From: Comamonas koreensis
GTDB taxonomy: Bacteria; Pseudomonadota; Gammaproteobacteria; Burkholderiales; Burkholderiaceae_C
NCBI RefSeq assembly: GCF_021026195.1
Contig: NZ_JAJNCT010000025.1
Location: forward strand, 62,001 to 126,000
Reading direction: 5' to 3'
Length of the DNA stretch: 64,000 bases
Positions within the stretch are counted from its first letter, which is position 1. Each line of letters begins with the position of its first letter. The notes under the pieces were generated by a model. The model was given only the letters and a program-made list of their open reading frames with translations, was not told the DNA's origin and searched no databases. This document shows, piece after piece, positions 7,086-16,352 of this stretch. Made by a program: the position numbers and the translations under genes.

Positions 7086-9734
7086 ACCGGCTCTTAGCAG
7101 CAGCTGGCCGACCAGCGCACGCAGCGCGGCAGGCCGCGCGGGCTGGGTCAGCACCCCCCAACCCAGCGCACTGGCCTGTTGGCTGGCGGCATCCTGCTGA
7201 TCGGCATCGGCGCTGAGCCAGACGACGCCCGGTGTTTTGGGCCCGCAGGCCAGCAGGGCGCGGATGGCCGCTGGCGTGGCATGCGCCGCATCCACCACGA
7301 CAAAGGCGGGCCAGGGGCCCTGGCCGCTGCGCGCCTGTGCCAAGGCCTCCTCGGCATCGGCATGCTGTGCCACCTGGCAGCCCCAGCGCTGCAGCAGCGG
7401 GGCGGCCGTGGCGATGGCGGCTTGCCCAATGCACCAGGCGCTGTTGCCTTGCAGCGGGGCAGGGTTGCCGCCCGCAGGCGCTGCCTCGGCGGGCTGGCGT
7501 GCAGACTCCTGGGCCAGGGCGGCCTGGCTCAAAGGCACCTCCACCCAGAACACCGAGCCCCGGCCCAAGGTCGAGCGCAGTCCAATCGGGTGCTGCAGCA
7601 AGCGGCCCAGGCGGTCGACAATGGCCAGGCCCAGGCCGGCGCCCCGTTCATGCTGGCGGCCGGTTTCCAGCCGGCGGAATTCTTCAAAGATCTCGCGGTG
7701 CAGGCTCTCGGGGATGCCCGGGCCCTGGTCATGCACCTCGATGCGCAGATGCTGGCCCACGCGGCGGCAGCCCAGCACGATGCGGCCGTGGCGCGTGTAG
7801 CGGATGGCATTGGACAAAAAGTTCTGCACGATGCGGCGCAGCAGCGCCTCATCGCTGTGCACCATCGCGCGGCAGGGAATGACCTGCAGACGCAGACCAT
7901 GGCCCTGGGCCAGCACGCCCAGGCTGCTGCCCAGCTGGGCCAGCATGGGCTGCAGCGCAAAGTCACGGCGGTTCACCTCCAGCTGGCCCGATTCCATGCG
8001 CGCGATATCAAGCAGGCTGTTCAGGATATCGTCCTGAGAGGCCAGCGCCCCTGCGACATCGCTGGCCAGCTGCAAGGCCTTGTCGCCCTGCACATGCTGG
8101 CGCAGCAGCGAGGCAAACACGCGCGCGGCGTTCAGCGGCTGCAGCAGGTCATGCACGGCGGCGGCCACGAACTTGGATTTGTAGCGGTTGGCCTGCTCGG
8201 CCTCGCGCTTGGCCTGGGCCAGGTCTTCGGTGCGGTCGGCAATGCGCTTTTCCAGCGCATCGGCCAGGGAGCGCAGCTCGCGCGCGGCGTTCTTGTAGCT
8301 GGTGATGTCGGCATAGCTGGTCACAAAGCCGCCATCGGGCAAGGGGTTGCCCCGGATCTCCAGCACGGTGCCATCGGCCTTTTCGCTCTCGCGCGCATGG
8401 GGCTTGCCGCTGCGCAGAAACTGCATGCGACGCTCGATGGCCTCGTCGATATCGCCCGAGCCCAGCAGACCCCGGCGCGCGTTGTAGCGGTACAGCTCTT
8501 CGACCGACATGCCCACCTTCAACAGGCCCGCCGGCAGCCGGAACAGTTCCATGTAGCGCGAGTTCCAGGCGACCAGGTTCAGCGCGGCGTCGATCACCAC
8601 CACGCCCTGGGGCAGGTGCTCCAGGCTTGGGCTGTGGCCGGCACCGGCCTGGTGGGCAGCCACCACGACGCCATCCTGCGCGGTGCGCAGCTCTTGCGCA
8701 TGCTGCTTCAAAAGCGCTTCCAGCTCCTCGCGGCTGCGCTGGCGCAGGGCCGACAGGCGCTGGCGCTGGCGTGCATAGAGCAGCAGCAGCGACAGCGCCA
8801 GCCAGCTGCCGCCCGCCGCCGCAGCGGCCCACCAGGCAGATGCCACGCTGTTGTCCACATCGTGCAGGATGTGCAGTTGCCAGCCGGTATCTGGCAAGGC
8901 CAGGCTTTGCCAGAGCTTGCGGCCCACGGCCGGGTCCTGCCATTGCACCAGCGCGCCGCCTTCGTCCAGCGGCTGCTCCTGCGTATAGCGCATGGTTTTG
9001 AGTGGCTGGCTGCGGTACTGCTGGGTGCGGTCCATCTCCAGCTGCGCACTGGCATCGATGGGCTTGAGCTTGCGGTAGCGCCAGTCCTCGTTGCTGGCGA
9101 GAAACACGACGCCGTTGGCATCGCTGGCCAGCACGATGTCGGGGTTCTGTATCCATTCGCGCTCCAGCTCCAGCAAGACGATCTTGATCGCGATCAGACC
9201 TAGCACGCGGTGCTGGCCGCCGGCCTCGCTGGTGATGGCGCGCGAGAGGAAATAACCGGCCTCGCCGGTGGTCATGCCAATGCCGTAGAAGCTGCCCTTG
9301 TCCTGGGCCAGTGCCAGTTGCACATAGGGGCGAAAGCTGTAGTCCTCGCCCACGTTGCTGGAGGGGCCACGCCAGTTGCTGGCGGCCAGCGCCACGCCCT
9401 GGGCATCGATCAAGGTAAGGGTGGAGGCCAGGCTGGCACCGTTGGCCTGCTCCAGCTTGCGGTTGAGACGCAGCACCTGCTCGGGGCTCTGCGGGCTGCT
9501 CAGCGCCTCGCGCAGCTCGGCATCGAGCGCCAGCACATCGGGCAGCACCCGGTAGCGGTCCAGCCGCTGGCCCATGGCCTGGGCGTACAGGCCCAGCTGG
9601 CGGTGGGCCTGCATGTTTTCCTCGGCCAGGCTGTGCTGCAGCATCCAGTGCCAGGCGGCTGCAGCGGCTGCGGCGGTGCTCAGCAGCACGGCGCAGAAGG
9701 TCCACAGGGATTGCAGGGAGCGGCGGGGAATCAT
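7020..9734 (-). CDS. PAS-containing hybrid-type sensor histidine kinase with degenerate receiver tail
   Basis: A 904-residue membrane sensor kinase. The N-terminal membrane segment is at about residues 10-30, followed by a DctB/DctS-like periplasmic sensor region and a second membrane helix near 290-310. A PAS domain follows (LPQGVVVIDAALNLVAWN). The dimerisation box has the phosphoacceptor H528 in AAVHDLLQPLNAAR, a NahK-like H-box. The ATPase domain shows N-box NFLSNAIRYT, DQGPGIP and GAGLGLAIV. The last about 130 residues resemble a receiver fold but lack the usual acidic pair, so phosphotransfer through it is doubtful. The final 21 residues come from repeat copy B. It is divergent from dctA; C4-dicarboxylate sensing is inferred from that. 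Confidence 0.88.
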   Translation of the reverse strand: MIPRRSLQSLWTFCAVLLSTAAAAAAAWHWMLQHSLAEENMQAHRQLGLYAQAMGQRLDRYRVLPDVLALDAELREALSSPQSPEQVLRLNRKLEQANGASLASTLTLIDAQGVALAASNWRGPSSNVGEDYSFRPYVQLALAQDKGSFYGIGMTTGEAGYFLSRAITSEAGGQHRVLGLIAIKIVLLELEREWIQNPDIVLASDANGVVFLASNEDWRYRKLKPIDASAQLEMDRTQQYRSQPLKTMRYTQEQPLDEGGALVQWQDPAVGRKLWQSLALPDTGWQLHILHDVDNSVASAWWAAAAAGGSWLALSLLLLYARQRQRLSALRQRSREELEALLKQHAQELRTAQDGVVVAAHQAGAGHSPSLEHLPQGVVVIDAALNLVAWNSRYMELFRLPAGLLKVGMSVEELYRYNARRGLLGSGDIDEAIERRMQFLRSGKPHARESEKADGTVLEIRGNPLPDGGFVTSYADITSYKNAARELRSLADALEKRIADRTEDLAQAKREAEQANRYKSKFVAAAVHDLLQPLNAARVFASLLRQHVQGDKALQLASDVAGALASQDDILNSLLDIARMESGQLEVNRRDFALQPMLAQLGSSLGVLAQGHGLRLQVIPCRAMVHSDEALLRRIVQNFLSNAIRYTRHGRIVLGCRRVGQHLRIEVHDQGPGIPESLHREIFEEFRRLETGRQHERGAGLGLAIVDRLGRLLQHPIGLRSTLGRGSVFWVEVPLSQAALAQESARQPAEAAPAGGNPAPLQGNSAWCIGQAAIATAAPLLQRWGCQVAQHADAEEALAQARSGQGPWPAFVVVDAAHATPAAIRALLACGPKTPGVVWLSADADQQDAASQQASALGWGVLTQPARPAALRALVGQLLLRAGNTTQQTEGLRLRLGVKPQAVQ

Positions 9735-9763
9735 AGAGGAGGTTGTAACAACGAGCTAGGTAG

Positions 9764-9825
9764 TTTCCCTGGGTTTGGGTTTTCCGTAGCTCTGGGAAGG
9801 CGGCGCCTAATACTAATGTCTAATG
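9764..9825. promoter_or_regulatory. Divergent promoter region of the histidine kinase and dctA with repeated motifs
   Basis: The 166-base gap between the two divergent genes holds a TTTCCC...CTGGGAA inverted arrangement (9764-9798) and three CTAAT words at 9807, 9813 and 9820, spaced 6 and 7 bases. Short direct repeats of this kind could bind the neighbouring LuxR-type regulator. The motif assignment is inference only. Confidence 0.35.
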
Positions 9826-9900
9826 GGCAATCTGTAAGGGCTGGGATACAAACGCGCCTCAGCGCACCGAGTTGGTGCCGAGAATATTTGGAGCCCCACC

Positions 9901-11244
9901 ATGCAGATCGATACCACCGCCAGCCAGGCGCCCGTACAGGCACCGCCTTTTTACCGGACTTTGTACTTCCAGGTGATTATCGGCATCACCATCGGTGTCT
10001 TGTTGGGGCACTTCGAGCCCCAATATGGTGCGGCGATGAAGCCCTTTGGTGATGCGTTTATCAAGCTGATCAAGATGATCATCGCTCCGGTGATTTTCCT
10101 GACCATCGTGACCGGCATTGCGAACATGACGCACCTGAGCACCGTGGGCCGCGTGTTCGGCAAGGCGATGGTGTACTTCCTGACCTTCTCGACCCTGGCG
10201 CTGATTGTGGGCCTGATCGTGGCCAATGTGATGCAGCCGGGCGCCGGCATGCACATCAATGTGGCTGATCTGGACCAGAAGGAAGTCAGCTCCTATGTGG
10301 CCAAATCGCATGACATGACCCTGACCGGTTTTGTCATGGACATCATCCCCAAGACCTTGATCAGCCCCTTTGTTGGCGACAACATTCTGCAAGTGCTGCT
10401 GGTGGCGGTGCTGTTCGGCGTGTCGCTGGCCATGGTCGGTGACAGCGGCAAGCCGGTGCTGAATCTGCTCGAATCGCTGACCAAGCCCGTTTTCAAGCTG
10501 GTCAACATCGTGATGAAGCTCGCCCCCATCGGTGCCTTTGGTGCGATGGCTTTTACGATCGGCAAGTTCGGTCTGGGCTCGCTGCTGAACCTGGCCGAGC
10601 TGGTCGCCACCTTCTACATCACCTCGCTGCTCTTCGTGCTGGTGATTCTGGGTGCCGTGGCCCGTGCCTGCGGTTTCTCGGTGCTCAAGTTGATCCGCTA
10701 CCTCAAGGATGAGCTGCTGCTGGTGCTGGGCACCTCGTCGTCCGAATCGGCCCTGCCTTCGCTGATGCACAAGATGGAAAAGGCTGGTTGCAGCAAGTCG
10801 GTGGTGGGCCTGGTGGTTCCAACGGGTTACTCCTTCAACCTCGACGGCACCAACATCTACATGACCCTGGCGGCGCTGTTCATCGCCCAGGCGACCGACA
10901 CCCACCTGACCCTGGGACACCAGATTGCACTGCTGCTGGTGGCGATGCTGAGCTCCAAGGGCGCTGCTGGCGTGACCGGCGCGGGCTTCATCACGCTGGC
11001 TGCCACCCTGGCTGTGGTGCCAGAGGTTCCGGTGGCCGGCATGGCGCTGATCCTGGGCGTGGACCGTTTCATGTCCGAATGCCGCTCGCTGACCAACTTC
11101 ATCGGCAATGCCGTCGCCACCGTGGTGGTGTCGCGCTGGGAGAACGCGCTGGACTACACCAAGTTGAACGCGGTGCTGAACAACGAGCCAGTGCTGGAGA
11201 ACGCGCCGGTGCAGGTGCCCGTGGTGGAGACTGCCAAGGGCTGA
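9901..11244 (+). CDS. dctA: C4-dicarboxylate transporter DctA (dicarboxylate:cation symporter)
   Basis: A 447-residue inner-membrane symporter of the DAACS family that takes up succinate, fumarate and malate with cations. Family landmarks: the N-terminal [36 protein letters not shown], the serine-rich reentrant loop [22 protein letters not shown], and the GFITLAATL and [19 protein letters not shown] blocks. Length and order match DctA. It is divergent from the sensor kinase and near a LuxR-type response regulator, suggesting two-component control. A clear terminator follows. Confidence 0.93.
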   Translation: MQIDTTASQAPVQAPPFYRTLYFQVIIGITIGVLLGHFEPQYGAAMKPFGDAFIKLIKMIIAPVIFLTIVTGIANMTHLSTVGRVFGKAMVYFLTFSTLALIVGLIVANVMQPGAGMHINVADLDQKEVSSYVAKSHDMTLTGFVMDIIPKTLISPFVGDNILQVLLVAVLFGVSLAMVGDSGKPVLNLLESLTKPVFKLVNIVMKLAPIGAFGAMAFTIGKFGLGSLLNLAELVATFYITSLLFVLVILGAVARACGFSVLKLIRYLKDELLLVLGTSSSESALPSLMHKMEKAGCSKSVVGLVVPTGYSFNLDGTNIYMTLAALFIAQATDTHLTLGHQIALLLVAMLSSKGAAGVTGAGFITLAATLAVVPEVPVAGMALILGVDRFMSECRSLTNFIGNAVATVVVSRWENALDYTKLNAVLNNEPVLENAPVQVPVVETAKG

Positions 11245-11264
11245 TAGCCACTCGCTCCAAAAGC

Positions 11265-11291
11265 AATGGCCTGCAGATGCAGGCCATTTTT
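11265..11291 (+). terminator. Rho-independent terminator after dctA
   Basis: An 11-bp perfect inverted repeat, AATGGCCTGCA / TGCAGGCCATT, with two bases between, runs into a run of T. It lies 20 bases after the dctA stop and also faces the convergent kinase-fold gene. Confidence 0.85.
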
Positions 11292-11319
11292 GCGTCTGTG
11301 AAATGCCTGGAGCAGGCTC

Positions 11320-12186
11320 TTAGGGCAGCGGGCGCAGCAGGCCGACCATCGCCCGCAGGCGCAGGGTATCGCGCCCCAGCTTGCGCTGGTTGGGCAGCTT
11401 GCCAACCCAGCGCATCTGCTGCACGGTGCGCTCCAGCGCGGCGCGCACGGCAGGCTCGGTCTGCGCCAGCCAGGCATGCCAGTCGACACGGGCGGCCTCC
11501 AGGGTGCCGGCGTTGTCCAGGAACAGCGCGGTGGAATGCGCATAGCACAGGGCATCCTTGACGATGCACAGCGCAGGCGGCAGGGTCGCCAGCGGGTCGT
11601 CTTCGAAATCGATGTAGCCGATGACGCCATCGGGGCAGCGCACCATGTTGCGGGCAAAGGCCTGGCTCAGGCAGGTACCGCTGGCATGCACGCGCTGCAA
11701 GGCCGCAAAGCCCTGCTGCCACAGCACCAGGGTGTTGGCCGGGGCTTGCCGGGCTGCTGCTTCGATCTCGTCGCTGAGCGATGGCGTATTGCCGCCGGGC
11801 AGGCCCAGGTGGCGCATCAGAAAGCCATCGGGGGCATCGGCCAGCACCATCGGCACGCGCAGGCCGCGCGCATGCAGGTCGCGCAGGCGCCGCACCTCGG
11901 TGGCAATGGCCGTGCGCCCGCCGGGGTTGACGACAGGCTGCAGCACCGGCACATCGAGAAGCCGCGAGAGCAGGCCCAAGGTCCGGTAGCGCCAGGCCGC
12001 AATCGCCGGGCCCGCCTTTTTGAGCCAGACCGATTCGCCCGGCAGCTCGTAGCGCACCACATTGAAGGTCTGGCTGGCCAGGTGCTGCTGCAAAAAGCCG
12101 GCATAGTCCGGGCGCTCGGAGGACAAGGTGCCGGGCGCGGGGTCAGCGGGGGCAGGGGGCTGTAAGGGGGAAGCGGTATCGGTCAT
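11320..12186 (-). CDS. Kinase-fold (BUD32/WaaP-like) phosphotransferase family protein
   Basis: A 288-residue protein that looks like an atypical lipopolysaccharide- or Bud32-type small kinase. Visible pieces are an N-terminal glycine-poor lobe with VWLKKAGPAIAAWRYR (a lysine that could bind ATP), a GFLMRHLG hinge-like strand, and GVIGYIDFEDDP, which fits the metal-binding DFE/DFG region. No transmembrane segment is seen. The canonical HxD catalytic loop is not clear, so activity is uncertain. ATG 12186 is preferred over an upstream in-frame start at 12225, which adds arginine-rich residues. It shares no obvious operon with its neighbours. Confidence 0.6.
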   Translation of the reverse strand: MTDTASPLQPPAPADPAPGTLSSERPDYAGFLQQHLASQTFNVVRYELPGESVWLKKAGPAIAAWRYRTLGLLSRLLDVPVLQPVVNPGGRTAIATEVRRLRDLHARGLRVPMVLADAPDGFLMRHLGLPGGNTPSLSDEIEAAARQAPANTLVLWQQGFAALQRVHASGTCLSQAFARNMVRCPDGVIGYIDFEDDPLATLPPALCIVKDALCYAHSTALFLDNAGTLEAARVDWHAWLAQTEPAVRAALERTVQQMRWVGKLPNQRKLGRDTLRLRAMVGLLRPLP

Positions 12187-12255
12187 GCGCAAGCGGGGCG
12201 CACGCCGCAGCGGCCACTCCAGCAACAGTAAAAACCTTGCATTATCGCTTCCCGC

Positions 12256-13977
12256 TCAGCGCCCGCCTGCCGCCTGGGGCACCATGTCGTGGTGGTCGGC
12301 CGGCGCCGACGGTTTGACATGGGGCTGCGCCAGCGGCTGGAAGCTCTCGGCGCTGGCCAACGGCCAGTAGGTGCAGAAGACGTCATGCTGGTGCGCCAGA
12401 TCGTCGAGCAGCGCGCCAGGCCGCACCTGCAGCAGCAGGTTGGACAGCAGGCGCACCTCGGTGTCGCTGATGCGGCGCACGATGTGGTGGGCATTGAGCT
12501 CGCAGGGGTGGCGCAGGCCGGCGGCCTGCACCAGCTCCTGCAGCGCATGCAAGGTGCTCTTGTGGAACTGGGCCACGCGCGTGGCCTTGTCGGGCACGAC
12601 CAGGGCCTGCTGGCGCACGCCATCCTGCGTGGTCACGCCGGTGGGGCAGTTGCCGGTGTGGCAGGTCTGCGCCTGGATGCAGCCCAGCGCCATCATGAAG
12701 CCCCGGCCGGCATTGCACCAGTCGGCGCCCAGCGCCATCATGCGGGTGATGTCAAAGGCGGTGATGACCTTGCCGGCAGCGCCCAGCTTGATGCGGTCGC
12801 GCAGGTTCACACCGATCAAGGTGTTGTGCACCAGCAGCAGGCCTTCTTGCAGCGGCACGCCGACGTGGTCGGTGAACTCGACCGGCGCTGCGCCGGTGCC
12901 GCCTTCGGCACCGTCGACGACGATGAAGTCCGGTGTGATGCCGGTCTTGAGCATGGCCTTGACAATCGCAAACCATTCCCAGGGGTGGCCCAGGCAGAAC
13001 TTGAAGCCGGTGGGCTTGCCGTCCGAGAGCTGGCGCAGCCGGGCGATGAAATGCATCATCTCCTCGGGCGTGGAGAAGGCGCTGTGCCGGGCCGGCGAGA
13101 TGCAGTCGATACCGACCGGTATGCCGCGCGCTGCGGCGATCTCGGGGGTGACCTTGGCGCCCGGCAGCACACCGCCATGGCCGGGCTTGGCACCCTGGCT
13201 GAGTTTGAGCTCGATCATCTTGACCTGGGGCTGGGTGGCGTTGGCGATGTAGCGCTCTTCGCTGAAGCTGCCGTCATCGTTGCGGCAGCCGAAATAGCCC
13301 GAGGCGACTTCCCAGATCAGATCGCCACCATGCACGCGGTGGTGCTGGCTGATCGAGCCTTCGCCGGTGTCATGGGCAAAGCCGCCAATCTGCGCGCCCT
13401 TGTTCAGCGCCAGGATGGCATTGGCCGACAGCGCGCCAAAGCTCATCGCCGAGATGTTGAACACGCTGGCATGGTAGGGCTGGGTGCAGGGCGCCACCGA
13501 CTGCGAGGGCGCATCGGGCGAGCCGCCAATCCAGACGCGGAAATCATGGCCATCCAGCCGTGTGGGTGCCATCGAGTGGTTGACCCATTCATAGCCGCGT
13601 GCGCCCACATCCATCAGGGTGCCGAAAGGGCGGTTGTCCGGGTCTCCCTTGGCGCGCTGGTAGACCAGCGAGCGCTGGGCACGCGAGAAGGGCAGCGCCT
13701 CGGTATCGCTTTCGATGAAGTACTGGCGCATTTCCGGGCGGATGAATTCCAGGAAAAAGCGCATATGGCCGATGACCGGGTAGTTACGCAGGATGGCGTG
13801 GCGCGTCTGGCGCCGGTCGCGCAGACCCAGCAGGGTGAGCGCGGCGCCGGCCAGCACGGCCAGCCACCACCAGGGGCTGCCATGCAGTGCCAGCGCAATG
13901 ATGCCGGCCAGCAGCAACAGCATGCACAGCACCATGACGGTGTAGCGGACGGGAAAAATCTTGTGGAGCTGGTTCAT
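12256..13977 (-). CDS. FMN-binding glutamate synthase family protein, membrane-anchored
   Basis: A 573-residue protein homologous to the central FMN and synthase domain of glutamate synthase, without the glutaminase domain. Two hydrophobic helices at about residues 10-50 should anchor it in the inner membrane. The FMN barrel is recognisable from FNISAMSFGALS, KPGHGGVLPG, GIDCISPARHSAF and VDGAEGGTGAAP. A 3Fe-4S-type cysteine cluster is seen in CIQAQTCHTGNCPTG. Stand-alone proteins of this family are common in proteobacteria and their substrate is poorly known. ATG 13977 gives a sensible membrane start; longer readings are arginine- and proline-rich. Confidence 0.85.
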   Translation of the reverse strand: MNQLHKIFPVRYTVMVLCMLLLLAGIIALALHGSPWWWLAVLAGAALTLLGLRDRRQTRHAILRNYPVIGHMRFFLEFIRPEMRQYFIESDTEALPFSRAQRSLVYQRAKGDPDNRPFGTLMDVGARGYEWVNHSMAPTRLDGHDFRVWIGGSPDAPSQSVAPCTQPYHASVFNISAMSFGALSANAILALNKGAQIGGFAHDTGEGSISQHHRVHGGDLIWEVASGYFGCRNDDGSFSEERYIANATQPQVKMIELKLSQGAKPGHGGVLPGAKVTPEIAAARGIPVGIDCISPARHSAFSTPEEMMHFIARLRQLSDGKPTGFKFCLGHPWEWFAIVKAMLKTGITPDFIVVDGAEGGTGAAPVEFTDHVGVPLQEGLLLVHNTLIGVNLRDRIKLGAAGKVITAFDITRMMALGADWCNAGRGFMMALGCIQAQTCHTGNCPTGVTTQDGVRQQALVVPDKATRVAQFHKSTLHALQELVQAAGLRHPCELNAHHIVRRISDTEVRLLSNLLLQVRPGALLDDLAHQHDVFCTYWPLASAESFQPLAQPHVKPSAPADHHDMVPQAAGGR

Positions 13978-14192
13978 CGGGAGTCGGTGCAGGTCAGGCC
14001 GGCCGGGCTGGCGCGCAAATCCCGGGCTGCAGCACAGGCGCCTCGGTGGCGCTACACTGCAGGCCCTGCCTGGCGCAGCGGCCGTCTGCCATTGCAATGT
14101 TGTTACAAAACCAGACCCATCATAGGGGGCGCTGGTGGCATTGCAAGCACGCAGGGCTTTGAGCTGCGCGGCCCCCTATTGAGAGAGCTCCG

Positions 14193-15002
<810 letters not shown>

Positions 15003-15030
15003 TCGCGCGCTTTAAGCCTTCCCTCTGACA

Positions 15031-15054
15031 AACAGCCGCTTTTGCGGCTGTTTT
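15031..15054 (+). terminator. Rho-independent terminator after the SEC-C protein gene
   Basis: AACAGCCGC, a TTTT loop, then GCGGCTGTT and further T residues form a 9-bp stem about 30 bases after the stop codon. Confidence 0.85.
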
Positions 15055-15141
15055 GCCATCCGGCCGCAGATCGTCATCGCCCCAGGCGGGCAGTGGCTCT
15101 AGAATGGCCTGGTTTTCATCTCTTTTGGCCAAGGATCTCCG

Positions 15142-16239
15142 ATGAACCTCATGAACATCATCACCAAGCAACTGATCGAGATCATCGAGTGGACCGATGA
15201 CTCGCGCGATACCTTGTCGTACCGCTGGCCCGATGAGGACAAGGAAATCAAGAACGGCGCCCAGCTGATCGTGCGCGAATCGCAGCAGGTGCAGTTTGTC
15301 TCCGAAGGCCAGTTTGCCGACCTGTTCGGCCCCGGCCGCCACCAGCTGACGACGCAGAACATCCCGATTCTGTCGACCCTGCGCGGCTGGAAGTACGGCT
15401 TCAACTCGCCGTTCAAGTGCGATGTGTACTACATCAACACGCGCCTGTTTACCGGCAACAAGTGGGGCACCTCCAACCCGGTGATGATGCGCGACAAGGA
15501 CTTTGGCGTCGTGCGCCTGCGCGCCTTCGGCACCTATGACTTCCGCATCGTGCAGCCGGCCAAGTTCCTCAAGGAAGTGGCGGGCACGGACCAGAACTTC
15601 CGCCTCGATGAGTTTGCCGACACGATGCGCTCGCGCATTGTCAGCATCTTCAGCGAAGCGCTGGCCAAGGCCCAGGTGCCCGTGCTCGATGTGGCCCAGC
15701 GCTACACCGAGATGGGCGACGCGCTGCTGCAGCTGATCAACCCGGCCGTCACCGAAAAGTACGGTCTGGAGATCACCAGCTTCCTGCTGGAGAACGTCTC
15801 GGTGCCGCCGGAGGTGGAGCAGGCGATCGACAAGCGCTCGTCGATGAGCGCGATCGGCAATCTGAACGACTATGTGAAGTACCAGATGGGCCAGGCGATG
15901 GCCAATGGCGGCGAAGGCGCAGCAGCGGCCACCATCCCGGCGACGATGGCGATGGGCTTTGGCATGGCGCAGGAGATGATGAAGGGCATGCAGCAGCCTT
16001 CGGGGGCGGCTGCAGCCGACCCGTTCTCGCCAGCGGCAGCACAGGCGGCGCAAGCTGCGCCTGCAGCCCCGGCTGCCGGCGGCGTGCAGGTGCTGACCCC
16101 CGAGCAGGCCGCGCAGGCACTGGGCGTGACGGTGCAGGACGTCGTGGCCGAGCTGGAATCGGGCGCGCTCAAGGGCCGCAAGATTGGCAGCGCCTGGCGC
16201 ATTTCGCAGGAATCGCTGAACGAATTCCTGCGCGGATAA
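15142..16239 (+). CDS. SPFH/Band 7 (virion core protein-like) protein with C-terminal excisionase-like domain
   Basis: A 365-residue protein with three parts. Residues about 1-245 are an SPFH-type domain similar to the YdjI-like virion core family (GAQLIVRESQQVQFVSEG, DVYYINTRLFTGNKWGT, VRLRAFGTYDFRI). Residues about 250-317 are an alanine- and methionine-rich linker. Residues 318-365, starting LTPEQAAQALGVTVQDV, resemble a MerR/excisionase-type winged helix with the usual GRKIGSAWRISQ core. Relatives often end in other small domains, so this tail is a less common variant. The next gene is a zinc-ribbon membrane protein, a partner often seen with this family. A membrane or protein-quality role is only inferred. 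Confidence 0.75.
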   Translation: MNLMNIITKQLIEIIEWTDDSRDTLSYRWPDEDKEIKNGAQLIVRESQQVQFVSEGQFADLFGPGRHQLTTQNIPILSTLRGWKYGFNSPFKCDVYYINTRLFTGNKWGTSNPVMMRDKDFGVVRLRAFGTYDFRIVQPAKFLKEVAGTDQNFRLDEFADTMRSRIVSIFSEALAKAQVPVLDVAQRYTEMGDALLQLINPAVTEKYGLEITSFLLENVSVPPEVEQAIDKRSSMSAIGNLNDYVKYQMGQAMANGGEGAAAATIPATMAMGFGMAQEMMKGMQQPSGAAAADPFSPAAAQAAQAAPAAPAAGGVQVLTPEQAAQALGVTVQDVVAELESGALKGRKIGSAWRISQESLNEFLRG

Positions 16240-16251
16240 ATCTGCGCTGCT

Positions 16252-16287
16252 CGCGCATGCACCGCCGTCTTGGCCGGTGCATGCGCG
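16252..16287 (+). promoter_or_regulatory. Strong 13-bp hairpin between the SPFH and zinc-ribbon genes
   Basis: CGCGCATGCACCG (16252-16264) pairs perfectly with CGGTGCATGCGCG (16275-16287) around a 10-base loop. The following sequence, TCTGTGTGT, is only weakly T-rich, so it could be a leaky terminator or a processing or stability element that sets different expression of the two genes. Confidence 0.5.
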
Positions 16288-16352
16288 TCTGTGTGTCCCC
16301 ATTTTGAGAACCCGTGGCGCAGACCTGCTGTGCGCCGACGCTGAGTTGGACC

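Noticed and set aside
7179-9203. A 674-residue plus-strand reading over the sensor kinase
   Set aside because: Antisense shadow; the minus strand carries H-box, N-box and G-box in order.
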